Shown in pieces: positions 1-7,164 of a stretch of DNA of 16,666 nucleotides (position 1 is the first letter of the stretch; the number at the start of each line of letters is the position of its first letter). The notes beneath the pieces are model-generated. The model was given only the letters and a program-made list of their open reading frames with translations, ran no database searches and was not told where the DNA came from. The translations under genes were made by a program, and so were the position numbers. Origin of the DNA: DATCJY01 sp036562565 (lineage in GTDB: Bacteria > Bacteroidota > Bacteroidia > Flavobacteriales_D > Sanyastnellaceae); contig DATCJY010000019.1 of NCBI GenBank assembly GCA_036562565.1, positions 1 through 16,666 on the forward strand, given 5' to 3'.

Positions 1-480
1 TTGCAAGATGTTTTTCTATTCAATGATTCGATATTGAACAACATCACCCTTCACGATAAGACCATCACCGAGGAGCAAGTGATTGAAGCGAGCAAGCTCG
101 TAGGTACACATGACTTCATTTCTAAACTACCGAACGGTTATCATTACAACATTCGTGAGCGCGGTGGAATGCTGAGCGCGGGACAAAGACAGCTGCTTTC
201 GTTTGTGAGAGCCTATGTACAGAATCCACGCATTCTTGTGTTGGATGAAGCCACATCCAGTGTCGACACCGAATCGGAATTGCTCATTCAATCGGCTACA
301 GAAAAACTCACCAAAGGGCGCACGAGCATTGTTATTGCACATCGTTTATCAACCATTCGCAAAGCGGATAAGATCGTAGTGCTCGATAAAGGAGAAATTG
401 TAGAAGTGGGTACACATCATGAACTGCTCGAGCAGAAAGGCTTATATCATCGCCTGTTTGAGTTACAGTTTCAAGATTGA
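1..480 (+). CDS. ABC exporter ATP-binding domain, C-terminal part (5' end outside window)
   Basis: The reading frame is open at base 1 and ends in TGA at 478-480, so this is the last 159 codons of a longer gene; the leading TTG is an internal Leu codon. The visible part runs from the Q-loop (QDVFLF, residues 2-7) through the signature motif LSAGQ (58-62), Walker B ILVLDEA (78-84), D-loop SSVD (86-89) and H-loop His114 in IAHRLST. Spacing and wording match the nucleotide-binding domain of type IV (MsbA/MdlB-like) exporters, which normally follows a six-helix membrane domain in the same chain; that part lies outside the window. The domain would power export across the inner membrane; the substrate cannot be read from this fragment. 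All motifs visible are intact. Confidence 0.93.
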   Translation: MQDVFLFNDSILNNITLHDKTITEEQVIEASKLVGTHDFISKLPNGYHYNIRERGGMLSAGQRQLLSFVRAYVQNPRILVLDEATSSVDTESELLIQSATEKLTKGRTSIVIAHRLSTIRKADKIVVLDKGEIVEVGTHHELLEQKGLYHRLFELQFQD

Positions 481-498
481 AGGCAAAGCAAAAATGAA

Positions 499-560
499 AA
501 CTAGCCAATTGACGGATGAGTATCTCCTGGGTTCTACATCCTTGACCTAGTTCCATTTTT
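499..560 (+). terminator. possible terminator: nested inverted repeat plus T-run
   Basis: Two nested inverted repeats lie after the ABC gene: AACTAG (499-504) pairs with CTAGTT (547-552), and GGATG (514-518) pairs with CATCC (537-541). A run of five T follows at 556-560. The stems are short and interrupted, so this is weaker than the two hairpins elsewhere in the window. It could be a terminator or a structured 5' leader of the next gene. Confidence 0.28.
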
Positions 561-594
561 AAATATTTGAGATGCATTAAAAAGTTGGCATCCT

Positions 595-602
595 TATTAT
601 TG
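595..602 (+). promoter_or_regulatory. possible -7 promoter element of the PIG-L operon
   Basis: TATTATTG matches the Bacteroidota -7 consensus TAnnTTTG at all fixed positions but one, and ends five bases before the ATG at 608. The nearest upstream TTTG (566-569) is 25 bases away, longer than the usual 19-21, so the -33 part is poor. If used, the mRNA would have almost no leader. Confidence 0.25.
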
Positions 603-607
603 CCGCT

Positions 608-3088
608 ATGAATAGATGTTTTCTTACCACCGTTGTTTTTCTCATTAGTATTGTTTCGATTGCGCAACCACCGCGCACCTACACTTCCTCAGAGATTTTT
701 CTTAATTTAAAAAAACTCGGCACATCGGGTTCGGTGTTGTACATCGCGGCTCACCCCGATGATGAGAACACGCGCTTATTGGCTTATCTCGCCAATGGAT
801 TGTGCATGGAGACGAACTATCTCTCGCTTACGCGTGGAGATGGAGGACAAAACCTCATCGGTAGTGAAAAGGGAATTGACTTGGGCATCATCCGTACGCA
901 AGAGTTGTTGGCGGCTCGCAGAACCGATGGCGCAGGACAATTCTTTACCCGAGCATATGACTTTGGTTTCAGTAAAAACCCTGAAGAAACCTTTACAAAA
1001 TGGAAGTACGAAGACATTCTTGAAGATGTTGTGTGGGTGATACGCTTGTTGAAACCCGATGTCATCATCACGCGTTTTGCAACCGATGGCAGCGGAGGTC
1101 ATGGACATCACACTGCATCAGCCATGCTCGCAGAGGAAGCGTTTGATGCTGCAGCCGATCCAAAGCGTTTCCCTCACCAACTTAAACAAGTGGACGTATG
1201 GCAACCCAAGCGATTATTCTGGAACGTAAGCACACGCTTCCGCAATCCAAATGCCGATATGAGTGCCTACATCCCAATGGATGTAGGCGGTTACAATGCG
1301 CTCATCGGAAAAAGCTATGGTGAAATTGCCGCTGAAAGCCGCAGCATGCACAAGAGCCAAGGATTTGGAAGTGCACGCCAGCGCGGTGAGTCATTTGAGT
1401 ATTTCAAACCCATCAAAGGCGATACAGCTAACCTTAAAGACATTTTCCAAAGCTTGAACCTAAGTCCTCAGCACCTGTCGGATGTTGGGTCATTTGAGAA
1501 GATGGTAAAGAATGCTTGGACGAAATACAACTTCGAAAACCCTGCTGCTATCCTTCCCGACCTGCTGGCCATCAAGTCCTTTCTACAAGGAAAAAAAGAT
1601 GATTACTACAAAAAGAAAGAAGCATTGCTCGATGAAATCATCATCGCATGTGCAGGCTTGGTGTTTGATGTAACCGCTCAAAGTCATCAGGTCGCCATAC
1701 AGGACACCATCAAGTTTGATGTGAGCATGATTAACCGCTCCAACGCAAAAGTGATAGTAAATGCAATCGAACACAAAGGAGATGCGATGAACTTCAAATC
1801 CCAAACCGGATTGAACAAAGTGCTTCCATCCAACAAACTTGAAAACATAACGGCACAAGCCATTGCCCTCAAGAGCAACGAACAAAAGCACTGGCTGAGT
1901 GAGCCCATGAAGAACGACATTTTCACTCCGGAAGACGCCTCATATCGCCAACTGCCACAGAAGTATGCCCCGATGCACGTTGACATATCTTTCAGCATCA
2001 ACAGTGTTCCATTCACTGTAAAACGCTCCATTCAATACAAGTGGACAGATCCCGAAAAAGGGGAATTGTATCGTCCACTTGTTGTGACTGATCCCGTGAT
2101 GATGAACATGGTGAGCGATGTGGTGGTTTTCTCTGATAAAGATGCGAAGCAGGTTGTCGTATCGGTGATTGCCGGTAAAGACAATGTGAAAGGAAAACTG
2201 AGCTTGCAACTGGAAGACGGCTGGGTAGCAACGCCACAAGAGCTTCAATTTGTCTTGGACAAAAAAGGCGAGGAGAAACTGTTGATCTTCTCTGTGCGTC
2301 CTCCGGCACAAAACGTAACCTCCACCGTAAAAGCCATTGCAACGGTTGATGGCAAAACCTATTCAAAAGGATTCAAAGAAATCATCTACGATCATATTCC
2401 CATTCAGACTTCCTTCCCTGAAGCGCAAGCCAAGCTCATCAAGCTTGATATTGTAAAGAAATCGAACCGTATTGGTTATATCGAAGGTGCGGGTGATGAT
2501 GTTGCCGCATGTCTGGAGCAAATCGGATACAGTGTGGACGTTATCAAAGCCGATGCAGTAAGCAAAGTGAACCTTTCGCAATACGATGCCATTGTGATGG
2601 GTGTGCGTGCATTCAACACCAATGAAAGTTTGTTCTTGCACAAATCCAAGTTGCTCGACTATGTGAACAATGGCGGAAACCTCATTGTGCAATACAACAC
2701 TAACAGCTGGAGTGGGCCTATCAAAGGTGATTTCGGTCCATATCCATTCACCATCACACGCGATCGCGTAACGGATGAAAACGCGAAAGTGAATTTCGAC
2801 TTACCGAATCATCCGGCACTGAATACTCCCAACAAAATCACTCCGCTCGACTTTGAAGGCTGGATTCAAGAGCGCAGTATTTACCATGCAGGCAACATCG
2901 ATAGTGCCTATGAAGCCCCCATCAGCATGGCCGATCCGGGAGAAAGTGCTACCAATGGATCACTCATCATTGCCAAACATGGCAAAGGATACTTTGTATA
3001 TACTGGATTGGTGTTCTTCCGTGAATTGCCTGCAGGTGTTCCCGGTGCATATCGCCTTTTTGTCAACCTCATTGAACTTGGCAAATAA
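608..3088 (+). CDS. Secreted PIG-L (LmbE-like) deacetylase, large multidomain form
   Basis: 826 residues. Residues 1-19 form a signal peptide (MNRCF, hydrophobic core, ending SIAQ), so the enzyme should act outside the cytoplasm. The PIG-L/LmbE fold begins near residue 42 and carries the metal-binding AHPDDE motif (48-53) and a GHGHH histidine motif (164-168). These zinc enzymes typically remove N-acetyl groups from amino sugars or related amides. The middle (about 350-600) is beta-rich and resembles NEW3/CARDB-like accessory domains. The C-terminal part (about 615-826) has the Rossmann-like look of a glutamine-amidotransferase-type domain (GYIEGAGDD, then YDAIVMGVRAFN) without an obvious catalytic triad. 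ATG 608 is the only start that keeps the signal peptide. It heads an apparent operon with a 31-residue membrane protein and a sodium symporter, suggesting deacetylation followed by uptake. The substrate is unknown. Confidence 0.9.
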   Translation: MNRCFLTTVVFLISIVSIAQPPRTYTSSEIFLNLKKLGTSGSVLYIAAHPDDENTRLLAYLANGLCMETNYLSLTRGDGGQNLIGSEKGIDLGIIRTQELLAARRTDGAGQFFTRAYDFGFSKNPEETFTKWKYEDILEDVVWVIRLLKPDVIITRFATDGSGGHGHHTASAMLAEEAFDAAADPKRFPHQLKQVDVWQPKRLFWNVSTRFRNPNADMSAYIPMDVGGYNALIGKSYGEIAAESRSMHKSQGFGSARQRGESFEYFKPIKGDTANLKDIFQSLNLSPQHLSDVGSFEKMVKNAWTKYNFENPAAILPDLLAIKSFLQGKKDDYYKKKEALLDEIIIACAGLVFDVTAQSHQVAIQDTIKFDVSMINRSNAKVIVNAIEHKGDAMNFKSQTGLNKVLPSNKLENITAQAIALKSNEQKHWLSEPMKNDIFTPEDASYRQLPQKYAPMHVDISFSINSVPFTVKRSIQYKWTDPEKGELYRPLVVTDPVMMNMVSDVVVFSDKDAKQVVVSVIAGKDNVKGKLSLQLEDGWVATPQELQFVLDKKGEEKLLIFSVRPPAQNVTSTVKAIATVDGKTYSKGFKEIIYDHIPIQTSFPEAQAKLIKLDIVKKSNRIGYIEGAGDDVAACLEQIGYSVDVIKADAVSKVNLSQYDAIVMGVRAFNTNESLFLHKSKLLDYVNNGGNLIVQYNTNSWSGPIKGDFGPYPFTITRDRVTDENAKVNFDLPNHPALNTPNKITPLDFEGWIQERSIYHAGNIDSAYEAPISMADPGESATNGSLIIAKHGKGYFVYTGLVFFRELPAGVPGAYRLFVNLIELGK

Positions 3089-3097
3089 CCCTAGCCT

Positions 3098-3193
3098 ATG
3101 AAAGACAACATGCGCATCCTCTACATTGCTGTGGTAGCAGTACTTGTGATTGAAATTGTTTTGTTCTATCTCTTTACACAACATTTTTCATGA
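3098..3193 (+). CDS. 31-residue single-pass membrane microprotein
   Basis: A short gene not normally called: ATG at 3098, TGA at 3191-3193. It starts nine bases after the PIG-L stop and its last four bases (ATGA) contain the start codon of the symporter gene, the typical arrangement for translational coupling. The product begins MKDNMR, followed by one hydrophobic helix (about residues 7-27) and a short TQHFS tail. The positive N-terminus predicts N-in topology. A glutamate at residue 19 lies in the middle of the helix, unusual for a mere anchor. I infer a small accessory subunit of the symporter, or a coupling peptide for its translation. I do not recognise a named family. Evidence is its position, exact overlap and clean membrane-helix composition. 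Confidence 0.7.
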   Translation: MKDNMRILYIAVVAVLVIEIVLFYLFTQHFS

Positions 3194-4935
3194 GCACTGC
3201 AGATTGGATTGTACTTGTTGTCACATTGCTGAGTGTACTTGTTTTTGGTATTTATAAGAGCAAGACCGAGAAATCGCTCGATGGATATTTCAAGGGCAAC
3301 AACACCATGGCGTGGTGGCTCATCCTGTTGTCCATCATGGGTACGCAGGCCAGCGCGATAACTTTCTTGTCCGCCCCCGGACAAGCCTATACCGATGGCA
3401 TGCGCTTCGTGCAGTATTACTTCGGACTGCCACTTGCGATGGTGGTGCTCTGCATCACCTTCGTTCCGATTTTTCATAAGCTCAAAGTTTATACGGCTTA
3501 TGAATTTCTGGAACAACGCTTCGGACTCGAAACACGTTCGCTCACTTCGATTCTATTTCTGATTCAGCGCGGTCTTTCCACAGGTATCAGCATCTATGCG
3601 CCATCGATAATCCTTTCATCGTTGCTGGGCTGGAATATCTACTGGACCAATATCGTACTAGGTGGATTGCTCATCATCTATACGGTGAGTGGAGGTGCCA
3701 AAGCGGTTGCTTATACTCAAATGCAACAACTCATCGTAGTGTTTGTCGGGATGTTTCTTGCCGGATACATGGTAGTGCATATGTTGCCAGATGGTGTCAC
3801 CTTCACCGATGCACTTCATGTAGCGGGAAAAACCGGCAAGCTCAACGTGATTGAAACACACATTGATGTATATGATGAAACTTGGTGGAAAGACAAATAC
3901 AATATCTGGAGCGGTGTGATTGGAGGTTTCTTCCTTGCCCTCTCCTACTTCGGAACGGATCAAAGTCAGGTGGGCAGATACCTCACAGCGAAGAGCATTC
4001 GAGAAAGCCGGTTAGGACTTTTGATGAATGGATTTGTAAAAGTGCCGATGCAATTCCTCATCCTTATGATTGGCAGCCTCGTGTTCGTGTTTTACCTCTA
4101 CTACAGCGCACCGGTGTTCTTCAATCAGAAACAAGTGGACAAGGTATTGGCATCGGAATACCGTGAGCAGTTTGAGGCCGTCCAAGCAAAGAACGATTCC
4201 ATCAATGCATTAAAGCTGATTCAAACAAATGCATTGGTAGATGCACTACACAACAAGGATGAAGCAGCCATTCAAACTTCCAAAGAACAACTGCGCGCGT
4301 TGGAAGCGAGTACTGCTGTAGTTCGTGCAGAAGCCATTAGCCTTATCAAACAAGCCGATAAAGCCGCTGATACCAACGATACCAATTACATCTTCCTCTA
4401 TTTCGTATTGAACAATCTACCCGCAGGATTGATAGGTCTTTTGATTGCAGTCATCTTTCTGGCATCATGGGGCTCTATTGCTGCAGCCATCAACTCGTTG
4501 AGTTCTTCCACGATGATTGACTTATACAAACGTTTGTTCAAGAAGAAAGAATCTGATCTGCATTATTATAAAGCCTCCAAATGGATTACCATCATTTGGG
4601 GTGTATTCTGTATTGCCACAGCGATGTTCGCCTCCCGTCTTGGCAGTTTGATTGAAGCGGTGAATGTGCTTGGCTCGTTGTTCTATGGAACCATGCTCGG
4701 CATTTTTATGGTCGCATTTTATATGAAAAAGATCGGTGGAAAGGCGGTGTTCATTGCAGCTGTCTTAGCGGAAGCCGGTATCATCGCGATCTATGTAGCA
4801 GATATCATTTCGTTCTTATGGCTCAACGTCATCGGTTGTCTGCTGGTGATGCTCTTTGCTTACATCTTGCAGTTCTTCTTTCCAAAGCACACACCACGGG
4901 AACTTGTAGAAGATTATTCTACTTCGAGCCACTGA
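3190..4935 (+). CDS. Sodium:solute symporter (SSS family)
   Basis: 581 residues and strongly hydrophobic, with the helix pattern of the SSS (SGLT-like) family: a first helix at about 5-22, the conserved GTQASAITFLSAPGQAYTDG segment after helix 2 (51-70), FGTDQSQVGRYLTAKS (254-269), and INSLSSST (434-441), where family members place sodium-ligating serines. It should couple sodium entry to uptake of an organic solute across the inner membrane; no substrate can be assigned. About 90 hydrophilic, Ala/Lys/Glu-rich and probably helical residues (about 308-397) are inserted between two membrane helices, longer than in classical SGLT proteins. The ATG at 3190 overlaps the stop of the 31-residue gene. 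The 3' end overlaps the end of the convergent kinase gene by 22 bp. PIG-L and SSS genes being neighbours suggests import of a product of the deacetylase. Confidence 0.93.
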   Translation: MSTADWIVLVVTLLSVLVFGIYKSKTEKSLDGYFKGNNTMAWWLILLSIMGTQASAITFLSAPGQAYTDGMRFVQYYFGLPLAMVVLCITFVPIFHKLKVYTAYEFLEQRFGLETRSLTSILFLIQRGLSTGISIYAPSIILSSLLGWNIYWTNIVLGGLLIIYTVSGGAKAVAYTQMQQLIVVFVGMFLAGYMVVHMLPDGVTFTDALHVAGKTGKLNVIETHIDVYDETWWKDKYNIWSGVIGGFFLALSYFGTDQSQVGRYLTAKSIRESRLGLLMNGFVKVPMQFLILMIGSLVFVFYLYYSAPVFFNQKQVDKVLASEYREQFEAVQAKNDSINALKLIQTNALVDALHNKDEAAIQTSKEQLRALEASTAVVRAEAISLIKQADKAADTNDTNYIFLYFVLNNLPAGLIGLLIAVIFLASWGSIAAAINSLSSSTMIDLYKRLFKKKESDLHYYKASKWITIIWGVFCIATAMFASRLGSLIEAVNVLGSLFYGTMLGIFMVAFYMKKIGGKAVFIAAVLAEAGIIAIYVADIISFLWLNVIGCLLVMLFAYILQFFFPKHTPRELVEDYSTSSH

Positions 4936-7112
4936 TTGATTTTTTCTTGAAGTACATCCGCGCGCATCGGCTTGGGTACTACATCATCCATTCCGGCTTG
5001 GCTGCAGCGTTGCTTATCACCGGCTGCATTATTGGATAGGCCGAAGATGACCGGCACGATATGATTGTGTGCCGTCATTTTCTTAATGCGTCTTGCGGCT
5101 TCCATGCTATCACCGCCCTCCATTTCCACATCCATGATGATGAGGTCAAAGTCGTTGGCCATGGTTTTCTCTACCACTTCACCCGCGGAGCTCACACTTT
5201 CAAATTTATGTCCCAGCAGCTCCAAGGTTTTTGCAGTGACAGCTTTGGAAAGTTCATTGTCTTGGGCAACGAGGATGCGCAGATTGCTCTTCGGCATAGG
5301 GATTTCAGCATTGCCGCGTTGCAATGATTCTTTCGCTTTAAAAGCAGGGCTGAGTTTCATTACATCGCAAATAGTATCCAACAAGCGCGTGATTTTTACA
5401 GGCTTGGTGAGATATGCGTTGTACAATCCATCCGTGTCGGTCATCAGGTGCTCATCCACGGATGATAAAACGATGATGGGCAACTGCTCCAATGAATATT
5501 CGGTTCTGATTTTTCGCGCCAAAGCACTTCCGTCCATCTCCGGCATTTGCATGTCCATGATGATGAAATCGAACTTGTGCAAATTGGACATGATTTCAGC
5601 AACTAGCTCCGGACTATTGAAAGGTGTGGCCTGCATACCCCAAGATGAAAGTTGTTTCACCAATATCTTGAGGTTGGTTTTGTTGTCATCCACCACAAGA
5701 GCTTTCAAACCTTGCAAAGCCTTCAGCTTGATTTTGTTTTCTGTTCCGGCAGTTTCGGCAACAATCGTAAAGCTAAAAGTGGAGCCTTTGCCCAAGGTGC
5801 TATCCACCCAAATTCGACCTCCCATCTCCTGAACCAAGTTCTTGGCGATGGCCAGCCCTAAACCTGAGCCACCATAACGCTTGCTGATGGATGAATCCGC
5901 CTGATAAAATGCTTGAAACAAATTGGAGATGGTTTCTTGTGACATACCGATACCGGTATCGGTCACTGAGAACTTGATTTGGACAAAATCGGATTCGCGG
6001 TTGACGATTTCCACTCTCACAGTAACCTCACCATTGTCGGTGAACTTAATCGCATTGCTCACCAACCCAAGCAACACTTGGCGCAATCTGCGCTCATCTT
6101 GTACAAGTTCTATGGGAACTTCGGGATCGACATCCGTCATCAGCTCCAACTGCTTTACCGATGCAAGCGGTTTCATGAGATCCACCACCTGCTCCATGCA
6201 CTCAAGCAGATTGAAGCGCTCCTTATAGAGTTCCAGTTTTCCTGATTTGATTTTGGAATAATCCAACACGTCATTCACTAGGTCGAGCAAATTGCGTGCA
6301 CTGGAGTGAATGCTGCGCACATATTCACGCTGCTCCTCGTTGAGTTGCGTGCGTGACAACAGATCTGTCATGCCCAACACACCATTCAAAGGAGTGCGCA
6401 CTTCATGGCTCATGTTGGCTAAAAACTCTGCTTTGGTTCCTTCTGAAGAATCGCTTAACTCCTTTTTATTGGCCAGCAACTGACTTGCTTCATCATAAAG
6501 CGCTTCCATCGGTTGCTTGATTCGTTTGTATGCATACAACAACGTGAGCAACAACAACCCAACGAAGGTTCCCAAGGCCACACGTGCCCACTTGTTGAGT
6601 TCGGTATGTTCTATTACATAAGTACTGACTGCATTGGAAATTCCATTTTCATACACCCTGATTTCCTCGAGGTACTTATCGAGTTTGTCATTTGAGACGG
6701 AACCACCGTTGTTTATGAACTGCTTCAGGATATCGGTACATCTTACCAAGGAGTTGTTGGTACTCTGTAACATTATTTGCACCGAAGTGGAATTGGTAAA
6801 GGATGTACCGTATTGCTCGCTGCCGTTGAGTAAAGCTTTTTGTGCTTCTTCCCAACGTTTGACACCTCCTTTCAATTCATCGAGGTGATGCGCCAATTCA
6901 CTATTGTTATACTGACCATTTGCAATCTGCAACATGCGTCTGGTGAGCTCTTCAGCCAAACCTTTCTGACGTGAAGCCAAACCAATTTTGGAAACATAGG
7001 ATTCCTCAATCGTCATGGCGCAATAGGAAAAGACCAAATAACCACCCATGAGACCGGCAATGAAGAGGAGAAAAAATGTAAGCCTCCTTTTTAATACAAC
7101 TCGAGACAGCAT
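4914..7112 (-). CDS. Hybrid sensor histidine kinase with two receiver domains
   Basis: I chose the ATG at 7112 (732 residues); a GTG at 7124 would add four. Two membrane helices (about 8-30 and 174-194) frame a helical periplasmic domain whose GLASRQKGLAEELTRRM stretch resembles PilJ-type sensor domains. Then follow HisKA with the phosphorylated His in MSHEVRTPLNG (His236), the ATPase domain with N-box Asn353 and G-boxes DTGIGM and GGSGLGLAI, a complete first receiver (VVDDN; Asp520 in IIMDMQMPEMDG; Lys570) and a second receiver at the C-terminus (Asp661 in IIMDVEM, Lys714). The second receiver is atypical: VAQDN has Gln where an acidic Mg-binding residue is usual, and the MPxMDG loop is altered. 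It should autophosphorylate and pass phosphate on, probably to a separate HPt protein. The signal is unknown. The second kinase gene lies 52 bp upstream on the same strand. Confidence 0.93.
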   Translation of the reverse strand: MLSRVVLKRRLTFFLLFIAGLMGGYLVFSYCAMTIEESYVSKIGLASRQKGLAEELTRRMLQIANGQYNNSELAHHLDELKGGVKRWEEAQKALLNGSEQYGTSFTNSTSVQIMLQSTNNSLVRCTDILKQFINNGGSVSNDKLDKYLEEIRVYENGISNAVSTYVIEHTELNKWARVALGTFVGLLLLTLLYAYKRIKQPMEALYDEASQLLANKKELSDSSEGTKAEFLANMSHEVRTPLNGVLGMTDLLSRTQLNEEQREYVRSIHSSARNLLDLVNDVLDYSKIKSGKLELYKERFNLLECMEQVVDLMKPLASVKQLELMTDVDPEVPIELVQDERRLRQVLLGLVSNAIKFTDNGEVTVRVEIVNRESDFVQIKFSVTDTGIGMSQETISNLFQAFYQADSSISKRYGGSGLGLAIAKNLVQEMGGRIWVDSTLGKGSTFSFTIVAETAGTENKIKLKALQGLKALVVDDNKTNLKILVKQLSSWGMQATPFNSPELVAEIMSNLHKFDFIIMDMQMPEMDGSALARKIRTEYSLEQLPIIVLSSVDEHLMTDTDGLYNAYLTKPVKITRLLDTICDVMKLSPAFKAKESLQRGNAEIPMPKSNLRILVAQDNELSKAVTAKTLELLGHKFESVSSAGEVVEKTMANDFDLIIMDVEMEGGDSMEAARRIKKMTAHNHIVPVIFGLSNNAAGDKQRCSQAGMDDVVPKPMRADVLQEKINQWLEVE

Positions 7113-7135
7113 TCCAGCAGACACTTATAACGTGT

Positions 7136-7143
7136 CAAAAGTA
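7136..7143 (-). promoter_or_regulatory. possible -7 element for the downstream kinase gene
   Basis: On the minus strand this reads TACTTTTG, an exact match to TAnnTTTG. A TTG lies 22 bases further upstream at 7168-7166, inside the end of the other kinase gene. It could give the 7112 kinase its own promoter within the two-gene unit. The motif is short and could arise by chance. Confidence 0.28.
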
Positions 7144-7164
7144 AATCAAGGAAGAGGAAAAATC

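Noticed and set aside
5065..5832. 255-codon open frame on the plus strand
   Set aside because: It is antisense to the two receiver domains of the other kinase; it is Ser/Leu-rich shadow translation with no domain features.
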